In this document: positions 1 through 10,973 of the stretch, piece by piece
How positions within the stretch are numbered: the stretch's first letter is position 1
How the letters are laid out: each line of letters opens with the position of its first letter
NCBI RefSeq assembly: GCF_017883985.1
Contig: NZ_PRDG01000004.1
Location: 123,155 to 187,154 of the forward strand
From: Streptococcus oricebi
GTDB lineage: Bacteria; Bacillota; Bacilli; Lactobacillales; Streptococcaceae
DNA length: 64,000 nucleotides
Reading direction: 5' to 3'
Made by a program: the position numbers and the translations under genes
Notes under the pieces: generated by a model
The model's database searches: none
What the model was told of the DNA's origin: nothing
The model's input: the letters and a program-made list of their open reading frames with translations, nothing else

Positions 1-1842
1 ATCCGTCGTGCCCGCCACGCCCACACTGTAACTGGGCTACCTGATGCTTACTCTCGTGGTCGGATTATCGGGGTTTACGCTCGTCTAGCCCTTTATGGAG
101 CTGACTACCTGATGGCTGAAAAGGTGAGAGACTGGAATGCCTTAACCGAAATCGACGAAGAAACTATCCGTCTGCGTGAAGAAATCAACCTCCAACACCA
201 AGCCCTGGCTGAAGTGGTTAAGTTGGGTGACCTTTACGGAGTGGATGTTCGCCGTCCAGCCTTTGATACTAAAGAAGCCATCCAATGGACCAACATTGCC
301 TTTATGGCAACTGCTCGGGTTATCAACGGAGCTGCAACCTCTCTTGGTCGGGTGCCAATCGTTCTAGATATCTACGCTGAACGTGACCTTGCTCGCGGCA
401 CCTATACTGAAAGCGAAATCCAAGAATTTGTTGACGACTTCGTTTTGAAACTCCGTACTGTGAAATTTGCTCGTACCAAGGCTTATGACCAACTTTACTC
501 AGGAGACCCAACCTTTATCACAACATCTATGGCTGGTATGGGAGCTGATGGTCGTCACCGGGTTACCAAGATGGACTACCGTTTCCTCAACACCCTTGAC
601 AATGTTGGTAACTCACCAGAGCCTAACTTGACTGTCCTTTGGACTGACCAGTTGCCATATGCCTTCCGTCACTACTGCATGCACATGAGCCACAAGCACT
701 CTTCTATCCAATACGAAGGGGTGACTACTATGGCCAAGGACGGTTACGGTGAAATGAGCTGTATCTCCTGCTGTGTGTCTCCACTAGACCCAGAAAATGA
801 GGACCAACGCCACAATATCCAATACTTCGGTGCTCGGGTAAACGTGCTTAAAGCCCTTCTGACAGGTCTTAACGGTGGATATGACGATGTCCACAAGGAC
901 TACAAGGTCTTTGATATTGATCCTATCCGTGATGAAGTGCTGGAATTTGAATCTGTAAAAGAAAACTTTGAAAAATCCCTTGACTGGTTGACCGATACCT
1001 ATGTAGATGCCCTCAACATCATCCACTACATGACTGATAAGTACAACTACGAGGCAGCCCAAATGGCCTTCCTGCCAACTCACCACCGGGCCAACATGGG
1101 ATTTGGTATCTGTGGTTTTGCCAATACAGTTGATACCCTGTCAGCTATCAAGTATGCGACTGTTAAACCAATCCGTGACGAAGATGGCTACATCTACGAC
1201 TACGAAACTATTGGTGACTACCCTCGTTGGGGTGAAGATGACCCTCGCTCAAACGAATTGGCTGAATGGTTGATTGAGGCTTATACTACTCGTTTGCGTA
1301 GCCACAAGCTCTACAAGAACGCTGAAGCGACTGTATCACTTTTGACCATCACTTCAAACGTAGCCTACTCTAAACAAACTGGTAATTCACCAGTTCACCG
1401 TGGAGTTTACCTCAATGAAGATGGTACAGTTAATACTAGTCAACTAGAGTTCTTCTCACCAGGAGCTAACCCATCTAACAAGGCAAAAGGTGGCTGGTTG
1501 CAAAACCTGAACTCTCTAGCAAGTCTTGATTTTGGTTACGCTGCTGACGGTATCTCACTGACTACCCAAGTATCCCCTCGGGCCCTTGGTAAGACTCGGG
1601 AAGAGCAAGTCGACAACCTGGTAACTATTCTGGACGGTTACTTTGAAAATGGTGGCCAACACGTCAACCTAAACGTAATGGACCTCCAAGACGTTTACGA
1701 AAAGATTATGGCTGGTGAGGACGTTATCGTTCGTATCTCTGGCTACTGTGTCAACACCAAGTACCTAACACCAGAACAAAAAACAGAATTAACCCAACGT
1801 GTCTTCCACGAAGTCCTTTCAATGGATGATGCACTATCATAA
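1..1842 (+). CDS. pflB: Formate acetyltransferase (pyruvate formate-lyase), 5' end outside window
   Basis: Glycyl-radical enzyme that converts pyruvate and CoA to formate and acetyl-CoA during mixed-acid fermentation in the cytoplasm. The frame is open from base 1 without an in-frame stop ([20 protein letters not shown] and onward), so the start codon lies upstream; the first ATG in view at 112 is internal. The catalytic Cys-Cys pair is in [10 protein letters not shown] (codons 769-774), and the C-terminal radical loop is VRISGYCVN with its glycine at 1741-1743. The protein ends about 34 residues after that glycine, as expected for the family. A strong hairpin terminator follows the stop. Family assignment is very secure; the missing part is only the N-terminus. 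Confidence 0.97.
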   Translation: MRRARHAHTVTGLPDAYSRGRIIGVYARLALYGADYLMAEKVRDWNALTEIDEETIRLREEINLQHQALAEVVKLGDLYGVDVRRPAFDTKEAIQWTNIAFMATARVINGAATSLGRVPIVLDIYAERDLARGTYTESEIQEFVDDFVLKLRTVKFARTKAYDQLYSGDPTFITTSMAGMGADGRHRVTKMDYRFLNTLDNVGNSPEPNLTVLWTDQLPYAFRHYCMHMSHKHSSIQYEGVTTMAKDGYGEMSCISCCVSPLDPENEDQRHNIQYFGARVNVLKALLTGLNGGYDDVHKDYKVFDIDPIRDEVLEFESVKENFEKSLDWLTDTYVDALNIIHYMTDKYNYEAAQMAFLPTHHRANMGFGICGFANTVDTLSAIKYATVKPIRDEDGYIYDYETIGDYPRWGEDDPRSNELAEWLIEAYTTRLRSHKLYKNAEATVSLLTITSNVAYSKQTGNSPVHRGVYLNEDGTVNTSQLEFFSPGANPSNKAKGGWLQNLNSLASLDFGYAADGISLTTQVSPRALGKTREEQVDNLVTILDGYFENGGQHVNLNVMDLQDVYEKIMAGEDVIVRISGYCVNTKYLTPEQKTELTQRVFHEVLSMDDALS

Positions 1843-1849
1843 TCAATCA

Positions 1850-1890
1850 AAAACAAGTTATCAGCATTGCTGATAACTTGTTTTATTTAA
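1850..1890. terminator. Terminator after pflB, probably bidirectional
   Basis: AAAACAAGTTATCAGC at 1850-1865 pairs with GCTGATAACTTGTTTT at 1869-1884 around a 3-nt loop, followed by a T-rich run. The A-rich 5' arm gives a U-tract on the other strand too, so it can also end the leftward HxlR transcript. Confidence 0.85.
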
Positions 1891-1903
1891 TGAACTTCAA
1901 TGC

Positions 1904-2248
1904 TTACTTATCTGGCTGAATGGCTAATTCTTTGATATAGTTCAGCCCCCAGTCCTCAATCTCATCTAAGACCGACTGAAAGCTATGTCCAATCTCTGTC
2001 AAGCTATACTCTACCCTCGGTGGGACCTCGGCATAAACCTTTCTCTGAACAATCTTATCTTTCTCTAGTTGTCGCAAATACCTAGTCAAAATAGTCTGAG
2101 TGATCCCCGGCAACAATCGTTGTAGTTCATTAAACCTCTTCGTTCCTGTGCTTAATTGGTAAATGATAACCAAAGGCCACTTGCCTGTTAGAACCTTTTG
2201 AGTCGTTGCAAAGGGACAAATTCCATATTCACTTACTTTATTTGACAT
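1904..2248 (-). CDS. HxlR-family transcriptional regulator
   Basis: A 114-residue winged-helix regulator of the HxlR (MarR-like) family. The N-terminus has the typical CPFATTQKVLTGKWPLVIIY motif with a single cysteine (Cys11), which in several HxlR proteins senses electrophiles or oxidants. The recognition region is RFNELQRLLPGITQTILTRY, followed by the wing segment VPPRVEYSLTEIG. An AAGGAG ribosome site precedes the ATG. The gene diverges from a SnoaL-like gene, which it may control; this is inferred from the arrangement only. Confidence 0.88.
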   Translation of the reverse strand: MSNKVSEYGICPFATTQKVLTGKWPLVIIYQLSTGTKRFNELQRLLPGITQTILTRYLRQLEKDKIVQRKVYAEVPPRVEYSLTEIGHSFQSVLDEIEDWGLNYIKELAIQPDK

Positions 2249-2311
2249 TTTTTCTCCTTATTTGAATGCATTACTATCGTTTTTGATACTTACTAACAAA
2301 AAAAAGCGTAC

Positions 2312-2339
2312 TTGTTCTTTTTTTCCTAGTTGCTATAAT
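2312..2339 (+). promoter_or_regulatory. Promoter of the SnoaL-like gene
   Basis: TTGTTC at 2312-2317 and TATAAT at 2334-2339 are 16 bp apart, with an extended -10 TGC just before the hexamer. An imperfect TATC-N6-GATA dyad at about 2275-2287, nearer the HxlR gene, is a weak candidate operator. Confidence 0.65.
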
Positions 2340-2376
2340 TGTATCATAAATAAAAAATTTTTGGAGGAATTTTCTC

Positions 2377-2775
2377 ATGTCAACAAACTTGGATATTTTT
2401 AACCAATATAACAATTCTCTTATTGCTGGTGATTTCGATGGTGTTTTTGCAACTATGGCAGACGACATCATTTGGCACCAGCCTGGTCATCATGTACTAT
2501 CAGGAACAATAGTCGGAAAAAAAGACCTTAGTCCTCATCTAGGGGGCTTCGCAGCAAAAACCAACGGTAGCTTTAAAGTTATTACAAATTGGGTGTCTGA
2601 AAATCAAGATTTGGTTGCCGCAAATGTTACCTTTGTGGGAACACGCGCAGACGGTAAAGAACTAGATATGAATGGTATTGATTTGTTTCGTATAGAAGAT
2701 GGGAAAATCAAAGAAGTTTGGCTCTTCTCTTCTTTCCAAGATATTGAAGATGAATTTTGGAATGGAGCTAGCTAA
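2377..2775 (+). CDS. SnoaL/NTF2-like family protein
   Basis: A 132-residue protein with the features of the SnoaL-like (NTF2 cone fold) family: the start NLDIFNQYNNSLIAGDFDGV, the segment MADDIIWHQPGHHVLSGTI, and the C-terminal strands GIDLFRIEDGKIKEVWLF. Members are small enzymes or ligand-binding proteins; the substrate here cannot be inferred. GGAGG lies 9 nt before the ATG. It has its own promoter and is divergent from an HxlR regulator, an arrangement common for stress-induced small enzymes. It is followed by an imperfect hairpin at about 2787-2822. Confidence 0.8.
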   Translation: MSTNLDIFNQYNNSLIAGDFDGVFATMADDIIWHQPGHHVLSGTIVGKKDLSPHLGGFAAKTNGSFKVITNWVSENQDLVAANVTFVGTRADGKELDMNGIDLFRIEDGKIKEVWLFSSFQDIEDEFWNGAS

Positions 2776-2841
2776 TCTCAACTCTCCTAAAAGCTCTGTT
2801 AGTTAACGACTAGCAGGCTTTTCTCTTATCCTGATTTTTGG

Positions 2842-2847
2842 TATAAT
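2842..2847 (+). promoter_or_regulatory. -10 element of the ThrE-type exporter operon
   Basis: TATAAT in a GGTATAATAAAA context, 29 bp before the start codon. No good -35 is visible, so the hexamer alone supports this call. Confidence 0.5.
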
Positions 2848-2876
2848 AAAATTCAATACAGATAAAGGATTAGACC

Positions 2877-3647
2877 ATGACTGAACGGACCCATATAGAT
2901 CGTGTGATTGATGTTGCCATGCTAGCAGGGACCCTGCTTATTCAGAGCGGATCGGAAATTTACCGGGTAGAAGATACCATGATTCGGATTGCCCATTCCC
3001 AAGGGATTATGGATCTCAACGTCCTAGCCATGCCGGCTGCCCTCTTTGTCTCTCTAGAGCAGACCAACCTGTCGCGCATGAAACGGATTTTATCTTCCTC
3101 TTATAATATCGAGAAGGTCTGCGATGTCAATCAGATTTCCCGCCAGTTGGCTAGTGGCGAGCTCAACCTAGAAGAAGCCTATCAAGAGCTCCAACTATTG
3201 AAAGAAAAGCCCCTGCCCTATAAGCCCTTGGAAACTCTGCTAGCGGCTACGGTGGCTGCTCCCTTCTTTACTTTGATGTTCGGGGGCAACCTGGCCGATG
3301 CAATCGGGGCCATCATTGCTACCTTTTGGGGCTTTCTCCTCTATATCTTTATGGAGAAAAATGTGAAAATCCCCTTTGTTTCAGCCTTTTCAGGAGCCTT
3401 TTGCTTCACCCTTATCGGCTTTTTATGGTCACGCTTTTCGGGTTTTACTACCCACATGGACTGGATTATGGCTGGCTGTGTCATGCCCTTTGTTCCCGGA
3501 ATCGCTCTGACCAACGCCATCCGGGACCTGATGACCAACCACCTCAATACGGGTATGAGTAAGCTCTTTGAATCCCTCTTGATTATCTTTGCTCTAGGGG
3601 CTGGAACGACCCTCGCTATCCTTATTATGAATCAACTCTTATCATGA
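2877..3647 (+). CDS. ThrE-type threonine/serine exporter, N-terminal (DUF1212) subunit
   Basis: A 256-residue membrane protein of the threonine/serine exporter family, DUF1212 (YjjP-like) half. The N-terminal soluble region carries the hallmark AMLAGTLLIQSGSEIYRVED, followed by about five transmembrane segments from residue 120 on (TLLAATVAAPFFTLMF; PFVPGIALTNAIRDL). In this family the transporter is either one fused protein or two adjacent subunits; here it is split. The start has an AAAGGAT ribosome site. The stop codon overlaps the start of the next gene by 4 bp (ATGA), implying coupled translation. The substrate (Thr/Ser or a related small molecule) is inferred from the family. Confidence 0.88.
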   Translation: MTERTHIDRVIDVAMLAGTLLIQSGSEIYRVEDTMIRIAHSQGIMDLNVLAMPAALFVSLEQTNLSRMKRILSSSYNIEKVCDVNQISRQLASGELNLEEAYQELQLLKEKPLPYKPLETLLAATVAAPFFTLMFGGNLADAIGAIIATFWGFLLYIFMEKNVKIPFVSAFSGAFCFTLIGFLWSRFSGFTTHMDWIMAGCVMPFVPGIALTNAIRDLMTNHLNTGMSKLFESLLIIFALGAGTTLAILIMNQLLS

Positions 3648-4102
3648 TTATTACCTTTTTACTTCAAGCTATCGCTAGCTACATCGCCATCATGGCCTTC
3701 TTGATTGTCCTTAATATCCAAAAGCAGATGCTGGTCCCCAGCGCCTGTGTCGGCATGATTACCTGGCTGATTTACTTTTTCCTTAAGGAACCGACCAATA
3801 CAGTCCTAGCAACCTTTATCGCGGCTGTCATCGGCTCCTCGATTAGTCAGATTGTCAGTATCAAGCTAAGGACTCCGACCATCGTCTTTGCCATCGCCAT
3901 TCTCTCCCCCCTGGTGCCTGGCTATCTGTCCTATCGGACTACTACTCTCTTTGTCAATGGTAATTACAGTCAGGCCATCATTTCAGCAACTCTGGTCATC
4001 ATCTTGGCCCTGGCCGTATCGATTGGTATGGCTAGTGGGGCCATTGTCCTGAGAATCTATCGTTATATGAAAAAACAACGACGATATAAACTGAAAGGAT
4101 GA
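3644..4102 (+). CDS. ThrE-type threonine/serine exporter, C-terminal (DUF3815) subunit
   Basis: A 152-residue protein with about four transmembrane helices, matching the YjjB/DUF3815 half of ThrE-type exporters. The central stretch SPLVPGYLSYRTTTLF is a family feature, and the C-terminus is basic (YRYMKKQRRYKLKG), as expected for a cytoplasmic tail. It overlaps the DUF1212 subunit by 4 bp and must act with it as one transporter. A hairpin terminator lies 38 bp downstream. Confidence 0.87.
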   Translation: MIITFLLQAIASYIAIMAFLIVLNIQKQMLVPSACVGMITWLIYFFLKEPTNTVLATFIAAVIGSSISQIVSIKLRTPTIVFAIAILSPLVPGYLSYRTTTLFVNGNYSQAIISATLVIILALAVSIGMASGAIVLRIYRYMKKQRRYKLKG

Positions 4103-4140
4103 CTGGTGGGACTTGTTTATCCTGCTTAATAAAATTTTTG

Positions 4141-4166
4141 GCCTCCTCCTAATAGAGGCTTTTTTA
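4141..4166 (+). terminator. Terminator after the ThrE-type operon
   Basis: GCCTC at 4141-4145 pairs with GAGGC at 4155-4159, followed by TTTTTTA. The stem is short but the U-tract is clear. The mvaS -10 candidate (TAAAAT, 4189-4194) follows directly. Confidence 0.65.
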
Positions 4167-4246
4167 GCTCTTTTATCTTTAAATATGGTAAAATAGATTT
4201 TGCCAAGATACTCTTAACAATCAAACTAAATAAAAGAGGTTTTATG

Positions 4247-5425
4247 ATGATTATCGGAATTGATAAAATTGGTTTTGCAACCAGTAACTATGTATTGAAA
4301 TTAAAGGATTTGGCCCAGGCTAGGCAGACAGATCCTGATAAACTAAGCAAGGGACTGCTACTCAAGGAGTTGAGTATTGCTCCAGTTACCGAAGATATTA
4401 TCACACTGGGAGCTAGCGCTGCCGAATCTATCTTAAGCCAGGAGGACAAGGACCAGATTGATATGGTGATTGTAGCTACCGAGTCCGCTATCGACCAGAG
4501 CAAGGCTGCCTCCGTCTTTATCCATGGTCTCCTAGGTATCCAGCCCTTTGCTCGGAGTTTCGAGATTAAGGAGGCCTGCTATGGGGCAACGGCTGCTCTG
4601 GACTATGCCCGACTCCATCTGGAAAAACGGCCCGACTCCAAGGTTCTGGTAATTGCTAGCGACATTGCCAAGTATGGGATTGGAACACCGGGTGAGCCGA
4701 CCCAGGGGGCGGGCTCTATTGCCATGCTAGTGACCGCTAACCCGCGTATCCTGACTTTCAATGATGATAATGTAGCTCAAACTCGCGATGTCATGGATTT
4801 TTGGCGTCCCAACTACTCCAGCACTCCCTTTGTCAATGGCCTCTACTCTACCCAGCAGTATCTGGACTGTTTAAAGACCAGCTGGACCGAATATCAGAAA
4901 CGCTCTGGCCTCAGCCTCAAAGACTTTGCCGCAGTCAACTTTCATCTGCCCTATCCTAAATTAGCCCTCAAGGGCCTCAAGCAAATCATGGATAAGAGCC
5001 TAGAGCCTGCTAAAAGGGAGGAATTGACCCAAAACTTTAACCAGTCTATCATCTATAGCCAAAAGGTGGGAAATATCTATACCGGCTCTCTCTACCTGGG
5101 CCTACTCTCCCTCTTGGAAAATAGTCCCCAGCTCAAGGCTGGAGATCGAATCGCTCTCTTTAGCTATGGTAGTGGAGCTGTTTCAGAGATTTTTAGTATG
5201 AATCTGGTTGAGAACTTTAGGCAAGAACTTAAGACCAACCGACTGGAGGAGCTGGACCAAAGAGAGAGCCTTTCGGTGGCTGACTATGAGAGGATTTTCT
5301 TTGAGGAAATCCAGCTAGACGAGACTGGCTCGGCTAGCCTAGCAGGCTATGACCAGCAAAACTTTGCTCTGACTGGTGTCAACCAGCACCAACGCCAATA
5401 CAGTAAGGTAAAAAAAGAAGCATGA
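4247..5425 (+). CDS. mvaS: Hydroxymethylglutaryl-CoA synthase
   Basis: Condenses acetyl-CoA with acetoacetyl-CoA to HMG-CoA, the entry to the mevalonate route to isopentenyl diphosphate. The catalytic glutamate is in VATESAIDQSK, the nucleophilic cysteine in EIKEACYGATAA, and the catalytic histidine in VNFHLPYPK. Two ATG codons stand in tandem (4244 and 4247). I chose the second because the GAGG site is 7 nt upstream and it gives Glu79 and Cys111, the numbering known for Gram-positive enzymes; the upstream ATG adds one residue. The stop overlaps mvaA by 4 bp, so the two enzymes are translationally coupled. Confidence 0.96.
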   Translation: MIIGIDKIGFATSNYVLKLKDLAQARQTDPDKLSKGLLLKELSIAPVTEDIITLGASAAESILSQEDKDQIDMVIVATESAIDQSKAASVFIHGLLGIQPFARSFEIKEACYGATAALDYARLHLEKRPDSKVLVIASDIAKYGIGTPGEPTQGAGSIAMLVTANPRILTFNDDNVAQTRDVMDFWRPNYSSTPFVNGLYSTQQYLDCLKTSWTEYQKRSGLSLKDFAAVNFHLPYPKLALKGLKQIMDKSLEPAKREELTQNFNQSIIYSQKVGNIYTGSLYLGLLSLLENSPQLKAGDRIALFSYGSGAVSEIFSMNLVENFRQELKTNRLEELDQRESLSVADYERIFFEEIQLDETGSASLAGYDQQNFALTGVNQHQRQYSKVKKEA

Positions 5426-6690
5426 AAGTAAACTGGACTGGATTTTCCAAAAAAACGCGACTGGAAAGACTGGATTTTTTAGCCCAAAAAGGTCTTCTTT
5501 CCAAGGAAAAAGAAGAGTTCTTGGCTAAGAATGAAACCCTACCCCTAAATGTGGCCGAGCAAATGGCAGAAAACACCCTGGCTAGTCTAGCCCTGCCCTA
5601 TGCCCTCGTGCCAGACTTTCTGGTGAATGGTCAGACCTACCAAGTCCCCTTTGTCACAGAAGAGCCCTCGGTAGTCGCCGCAGCTAGCTTTGCTGCCAAG
5701 ATTATCAAACGCTCTGGTGGTTTTAATAGTCTGGTTCATGAGCGACAAATGATTGGTCAGGTAGCCCTCTATCAGGTCCCTGACCAGCTAGAGGCCCGAA
5801 AGAAGATTTTATCGGCCCAAGCAGAGCTACTAGACCTAGCTAATGCTGCCTATCCGTCTATCCTCAAGCGGGGGGGCGGAGCCCGTTCGCTTTGGGTGGA
5901 AAGCAAGGAAGACTTCTTGCTGGTCTATTTGAGCTTGGATAGTCAGGAGGCCATGGGAGCCAATATGCTCAATACCATGCTAGAGGCCCTGAGTCCCGAG
6001 CTAGAGCGACTAAGCCAAGGCCAGTCCCTGATGGCTATCCTGTCCAACTATGCTACCAATAGCCTAGTGACAGCTACTTGTGAGGTCGACCTGCGCTATC
6101 TGAGCCGCAACAAGGAAGAAGCCCAGGAGATTGCCCAGAAAATGGAGTTGGCTAGTCGCCTAGCCCAAATCGATCCCTATCGGGCCAGCACCCACAACAA
6201 GGGAATCTTTAATGGAATTGATGCCCTGGTACTTGCGACCGGTAATGACTGGCGGGCCATTGAGGCGGGAGCCCATACCTATGCTGCCCGTAGTGGCCAG
6301 TATCGGGGGCTGAGCAAGTGGACCTTGGACCCAGACCAAAGAAAACTAAGGGGAGAGTTGACCCTCCCCATGCCTATTGCTAGCAAGGGAGGTTCTATCG
6401 GCCTCAATCCAACTGTCGAGGCCAGCTTTGAACTTCTGGGCCAACCCCAGGCTAGGGAACTAGCTTCCATCATAGTGGCAGTCGGTCTGGCCCAAAATTT
6501 TGCTGCCCTCAAGGCTCTGGTAACTACTGGAATCCAGGCCGGCCACATGAAGCTTCAGGCTAAGTCCTTGGCCCTACAGGCAGGTGCCCAGCAAGAAGAA
6601 ATCGCCCCCCTAGTTAAAGAGCTGATTGCCGGCAAGAACTTTAATCTGCAAGCAGCCAAGGAGAACCTAGAAAAACTTCGTGAAAAATAA
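5422..6690 (+). CDS. mvaA: Hydroxymethylglutaryl-CoA reductase, degradative-type fold (class II)
   Basis: Reduces HMG-CoA to mevalonate with NAD(P)H. The 422-residue length and the absence of a membrane anchor are typical of class II bacterial enzymes. Visible catalytic residues are the glutamate of TEEPSVVAA (residues 79-87), Lys260 in NKGIFNGIDA, Asp276 in ATGNDWRAIEAGAH, and His375 in IQAGHMKLQAK near the mobile C-terminal flap. EAMGANMLN is the dinucleotide-binding motif. It starts with the ATGA overlap with mvaS and is the last gene of that operon; it converges on fni. Confidence 0.96.
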   Translation: MKVNWTGFSKKTRLERLDFLAQKGLLSKEKEEFLAKNETLPLNVAEQMAENTLASLALPYALVPDFLVNGQTYQVPFVTEEPSVVAAASFAAKIIKRSGGFNSLVHERQMIGQVALYQVPDQLEARKKILSAQAELLDLANAAYPSILKRGGGARSLWVESKEDFLLVYLSLDSQEAMGANMLNTMLEALSPELERLSQGQSLMAILSNYATNSLVTATCEVDLRYLSRNKEEAQEIAQKMELASRLAQIDPYRASTHNKGIFNGIDALVLATGNDWRAIEAGAHTYAARSGQYRGLSKWTLDPDQRKLRGELTLPMPIASKGGSIGLNPTVEASFELLGQPQARELASIIVAVGLAQNFAALKALVTTGIQAGHMKLQAKSLALQAGAQQEEIAPLVKELIAGKNFNLQAAKENLEKLREK

Positions 6691-6995
6691 GACTTGGAAA
6701 AACTAAGAAAACTAGCTCCTTATCACCTATCGTGGAGGGCAAAAAGCTAGTTTCAAGGGACTCCTACTTTCAAAATAAGCAAAAATCAGCTATTCAAAAT
6801 AATGAATAGCTGATTTTTCGCTTGTATTTGAGATTGGCTGGAAAGGCAAAAGACAAGCTAAAGACCGACCGCAAGTTTTCTTATTTTTTATAGCAAAAAA
6901 CTCTTAGTAGGACCAACTGATGCTGGCTCTCTAAGAGTTTTCTTGTTTATTTTGGTAAAAATTACTCTGTCTCTAATCGCTAGAAGCATCTATTT
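6691..6995. other. Intergenic between convergent mvaA and fni, with two terminators
   Basis: No gene is visible. AAAAATCAGCTATTCA pairs with TGAATAGCTGATTTTT at about 6781-6818, a perfect bidirectional terminator. A second hairpin, AAAACTCTTAG with CTAAGAGTTTT at about 6896-6942, faces fni. The remaining sequence shows nothing I can assign. Confidence 0.8.
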
Positions 6996-9001
<2,006 letters not shown>

Positions 9002-9012
<11 letters not shown>

Positions 9013-9949
9013 AGGGCAAATCCTTAGTTTTGGAGACAATCAGCCTGTACTTTTTTTCAAAAAGACTGACCAGATGATCCAGATCCTTTTCTAGACAGAG
9101 GACCTTGACATTGGGACCAGCGTCCATAGTGAAGTAGCAGGACTCGCCTGCAGCCCTGAGGCTTCTGACAAAGTCCATAGCCTCCCTGGTTTCAGCGGTC
9201 AAATAGCTAAAGGGAGGATTGGCCGTCTCAGTAGTCGAGTGCATCATCAAGGCATTGCTCTCGGTCAACTCGCCCACCTTGGCAAAGTCATTATCCTTGA
9301 GATAGGTCAACATCTGCTGGTAGTCCTTCTGGGACTGCTCTACCCAGTCGGCAAAGTTGGTGGAGGTCTCAGCGCAACGCTTCATTCCCTCACGACTAGA
9401 GACCGTCTTTCTTTGGTCATGCAAAACCAGCATAATCATGGCTAGCTTGAGTTGGGTTGAAACAGGATAGACCTCTCCGCTATCCTTGTCCCAGGCTGTC
9501 AAGGGACCATAAAAACTACGGGCCGAAGAGCCCGAAGCATACTTGGCTTTTTGGGCCAAGTCTCTAGTCCCCAAATGCTTACCAAAAAACTCACTGCTGG
9601 CCTTAACTAGGGCTGATAGGCCGCTGGAGCTAGAAGAAAGACCAGCGGCGGTCGGCATATTATTGGTCGTATCAATCCTGACAAAGCCTGCCCCTGCTGG
9701 CCGAAAGAGATCCAAGACCCTACTGGCCTTGGCGTGTTCTGCCTCATTTTGCAGGACGCCATTGATGTAAAATTCATCCTGCTTGCTGGCTTCCCCCAGG
9801 GGACTGATGGAGGTCTCGGTATACATATTTTCTAGAGTTAGAGAAATACTACTGGTCGCCGGCACCATATTCTTGGCATCCTGCTTGCCCCAGTATTTAA
9901 TAATGGCAATATTGGCGTAAGATTTCACTCTTACAGGCTTTCGATCCAT
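9002..9949 (-). CDS. mvaD: Diphosphomevalonate decarboxylase
   Basis: GHMP-fold enzyme that phosphorylates and decarboxylates mevalonate diphosphate to isopentenyl diphosphate. Features are AIIKYWGKQD with the catalytic lysine, the phosphate loop TAAGLSSSSSGLSALV, ARSFYGPLTAWD, and MDAGPNVKVL with the catalytic aspartate. The 315-residue length is normal. A GAAAGGGG ribosome site about 10 nt upstream lies inside the 3' end of mvaK1, which it overlaps by 19 bp. Confidence 0.96.
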
Positions 9950-10809
9950 GTGTTGATAGCCCCTTTCTCTCTTAATAATAAAGCCAAACTTTCAGCTTCT
10001 GCTTTCTCCCTCACCAGGGCAATCACGCAACCTCCCAGGCCGCCCCCACTCATCTTGGCTCCCAGAGCTCCATTTTCCAGAGCTTGCTCAACCAAGCTAT
10101 CAGCCTTGGGACAGCTCACACCCAACTGGGCCAATTTTTGGTGGGCCCTAGTCATGGCCTGCCCCAGCGTTATCAAATCTTTGATGGAGATGGCCCTTTC
10201 GACAATCTTGGTCAAATTTCCCAGCTCCTGAAGCAGGGGCAGGGCCTTCTGACCCAGTCTTTCAACCTGTTGAATGGCCTCTCTGGTATGACCATGAATT
10301 CCTGTATCTGCAATCAGCAAATAGGCTGATAAGTCTAGGTCTATCTCTGAAAAACCAAAGTTTCTGATAAACTTAATGGCTACATCACTCAGGCAGGTCT
10401 TGGCATCTAGACCACTAGGATTCATGTGGGCAATCATCTCCGCTCGATTAGCTAAAATCTCCAGAGTTTGGGCGTCCAATTCTTGGTCATAGTAGTCAAA
10501 GACAGCCCGAATAGCTGCAATACTAACAGCGGCAGAAGAGCCCATGCCCCGCTTTTCAGGGACCATGGACTTGACCTGGCAGCGAATCTTGGCCTCCTCA
10601 ATACCCAGATGTTCCAGGCAGGCAAAAACAGCCATGGACAGGGTATCCTCGGCATAGAGACGCCAAACCTTATCGGCAGGCAGGACCTGGCAGGTCACTT
10701 CGATATTGTTAAGGGGTAGGGCCAAGGCCGGATAGCCATAGACCACCGAATGCTCCCCGATTAAAATAATTTTACTATGTGCCTTACCGACACCTATTTC
10801 TTTGGTCAT
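9931..10809 (-). CDS. mvaK1: Mevalonate kinase
   Basis: GHMP kinase that phosphorylates mevalonate with ATP; the first gene of the four-gene leftward operon. The N-terminal KAHSKIILIGEHSVVYGYP, the ATP loop EKRGMGSSAAVSIAA and the C-terminal KMSGGGLGGCVIAL are the three GHMP motifs. It is 292 residues long. With mvaS and mvaA, the window supplies every step from acetoacetyl-CoA to IPP/DMAPP; only the thiolase is missing. No strong promoter is evident, although an AT-rich stretch at 10835-10860 could supply one. Confidence 0.95.
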   Translation of the reverse strand: MTKEIGVGKAHSKIILIGEHSVVYGYPALALPLNNIEVTCQVLPADKVWRLYAEDTLSMAVFACLEHLGIEEAKIRCQVKSMVPEKRGMGSSAAVSIAAIRAVFDYYDQELDAQTLEILANRAEMIAHMNPSGLDAKTCLSDVAIKFIRNFGFSEIDLDLSAYLLIADTGIHGHTREAIQQVERLGQKALPLLQELGNLTKIVERAISIKDLITLGQAMTRAHQKLAQLGVSCPKADSLVEQALENGALGAKMSGGGLGGCVIALVREKAEAESLALLLREKGAINTWIESL

Positions 10810-10888
10810 CTTCTTTCTCGATTACTTCTTTTCACTTTATATTTTAATATAAATTTTGGAAAAAAGCGATTTTTGTATCTATTTCCAG

Positions 10889-10950
10889 CAAAAAAGGGGA
10901 CCAGAACAAGAACTAGTCTCCTCAGAAAATAGTCCTGCTCCACTCCCCTT
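10889..10950 (-). terminator. Terminator of the cppA-serine hydrolase transcript
   Basis: On the minus strand, AAGGGGA at the 5' side pairs with TCCCCTT followed by TTTT; within it GGAGCAGGACTA partly pairs with TAGTTCTTGTTC. It lies between the serine hydrolase stop and mvaK1. Confidence 0.65.
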
Positions 10951-10973
10951 GATTTAGTTAGACGCAAACCTGT

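Noticed and set aside
2274..2471. 65-codon frame between HxlR and SnoaL-like genes (minus strand)
   Set aside because: Covers the divergent promoter and runs into the SnoaL-like gene; no support.
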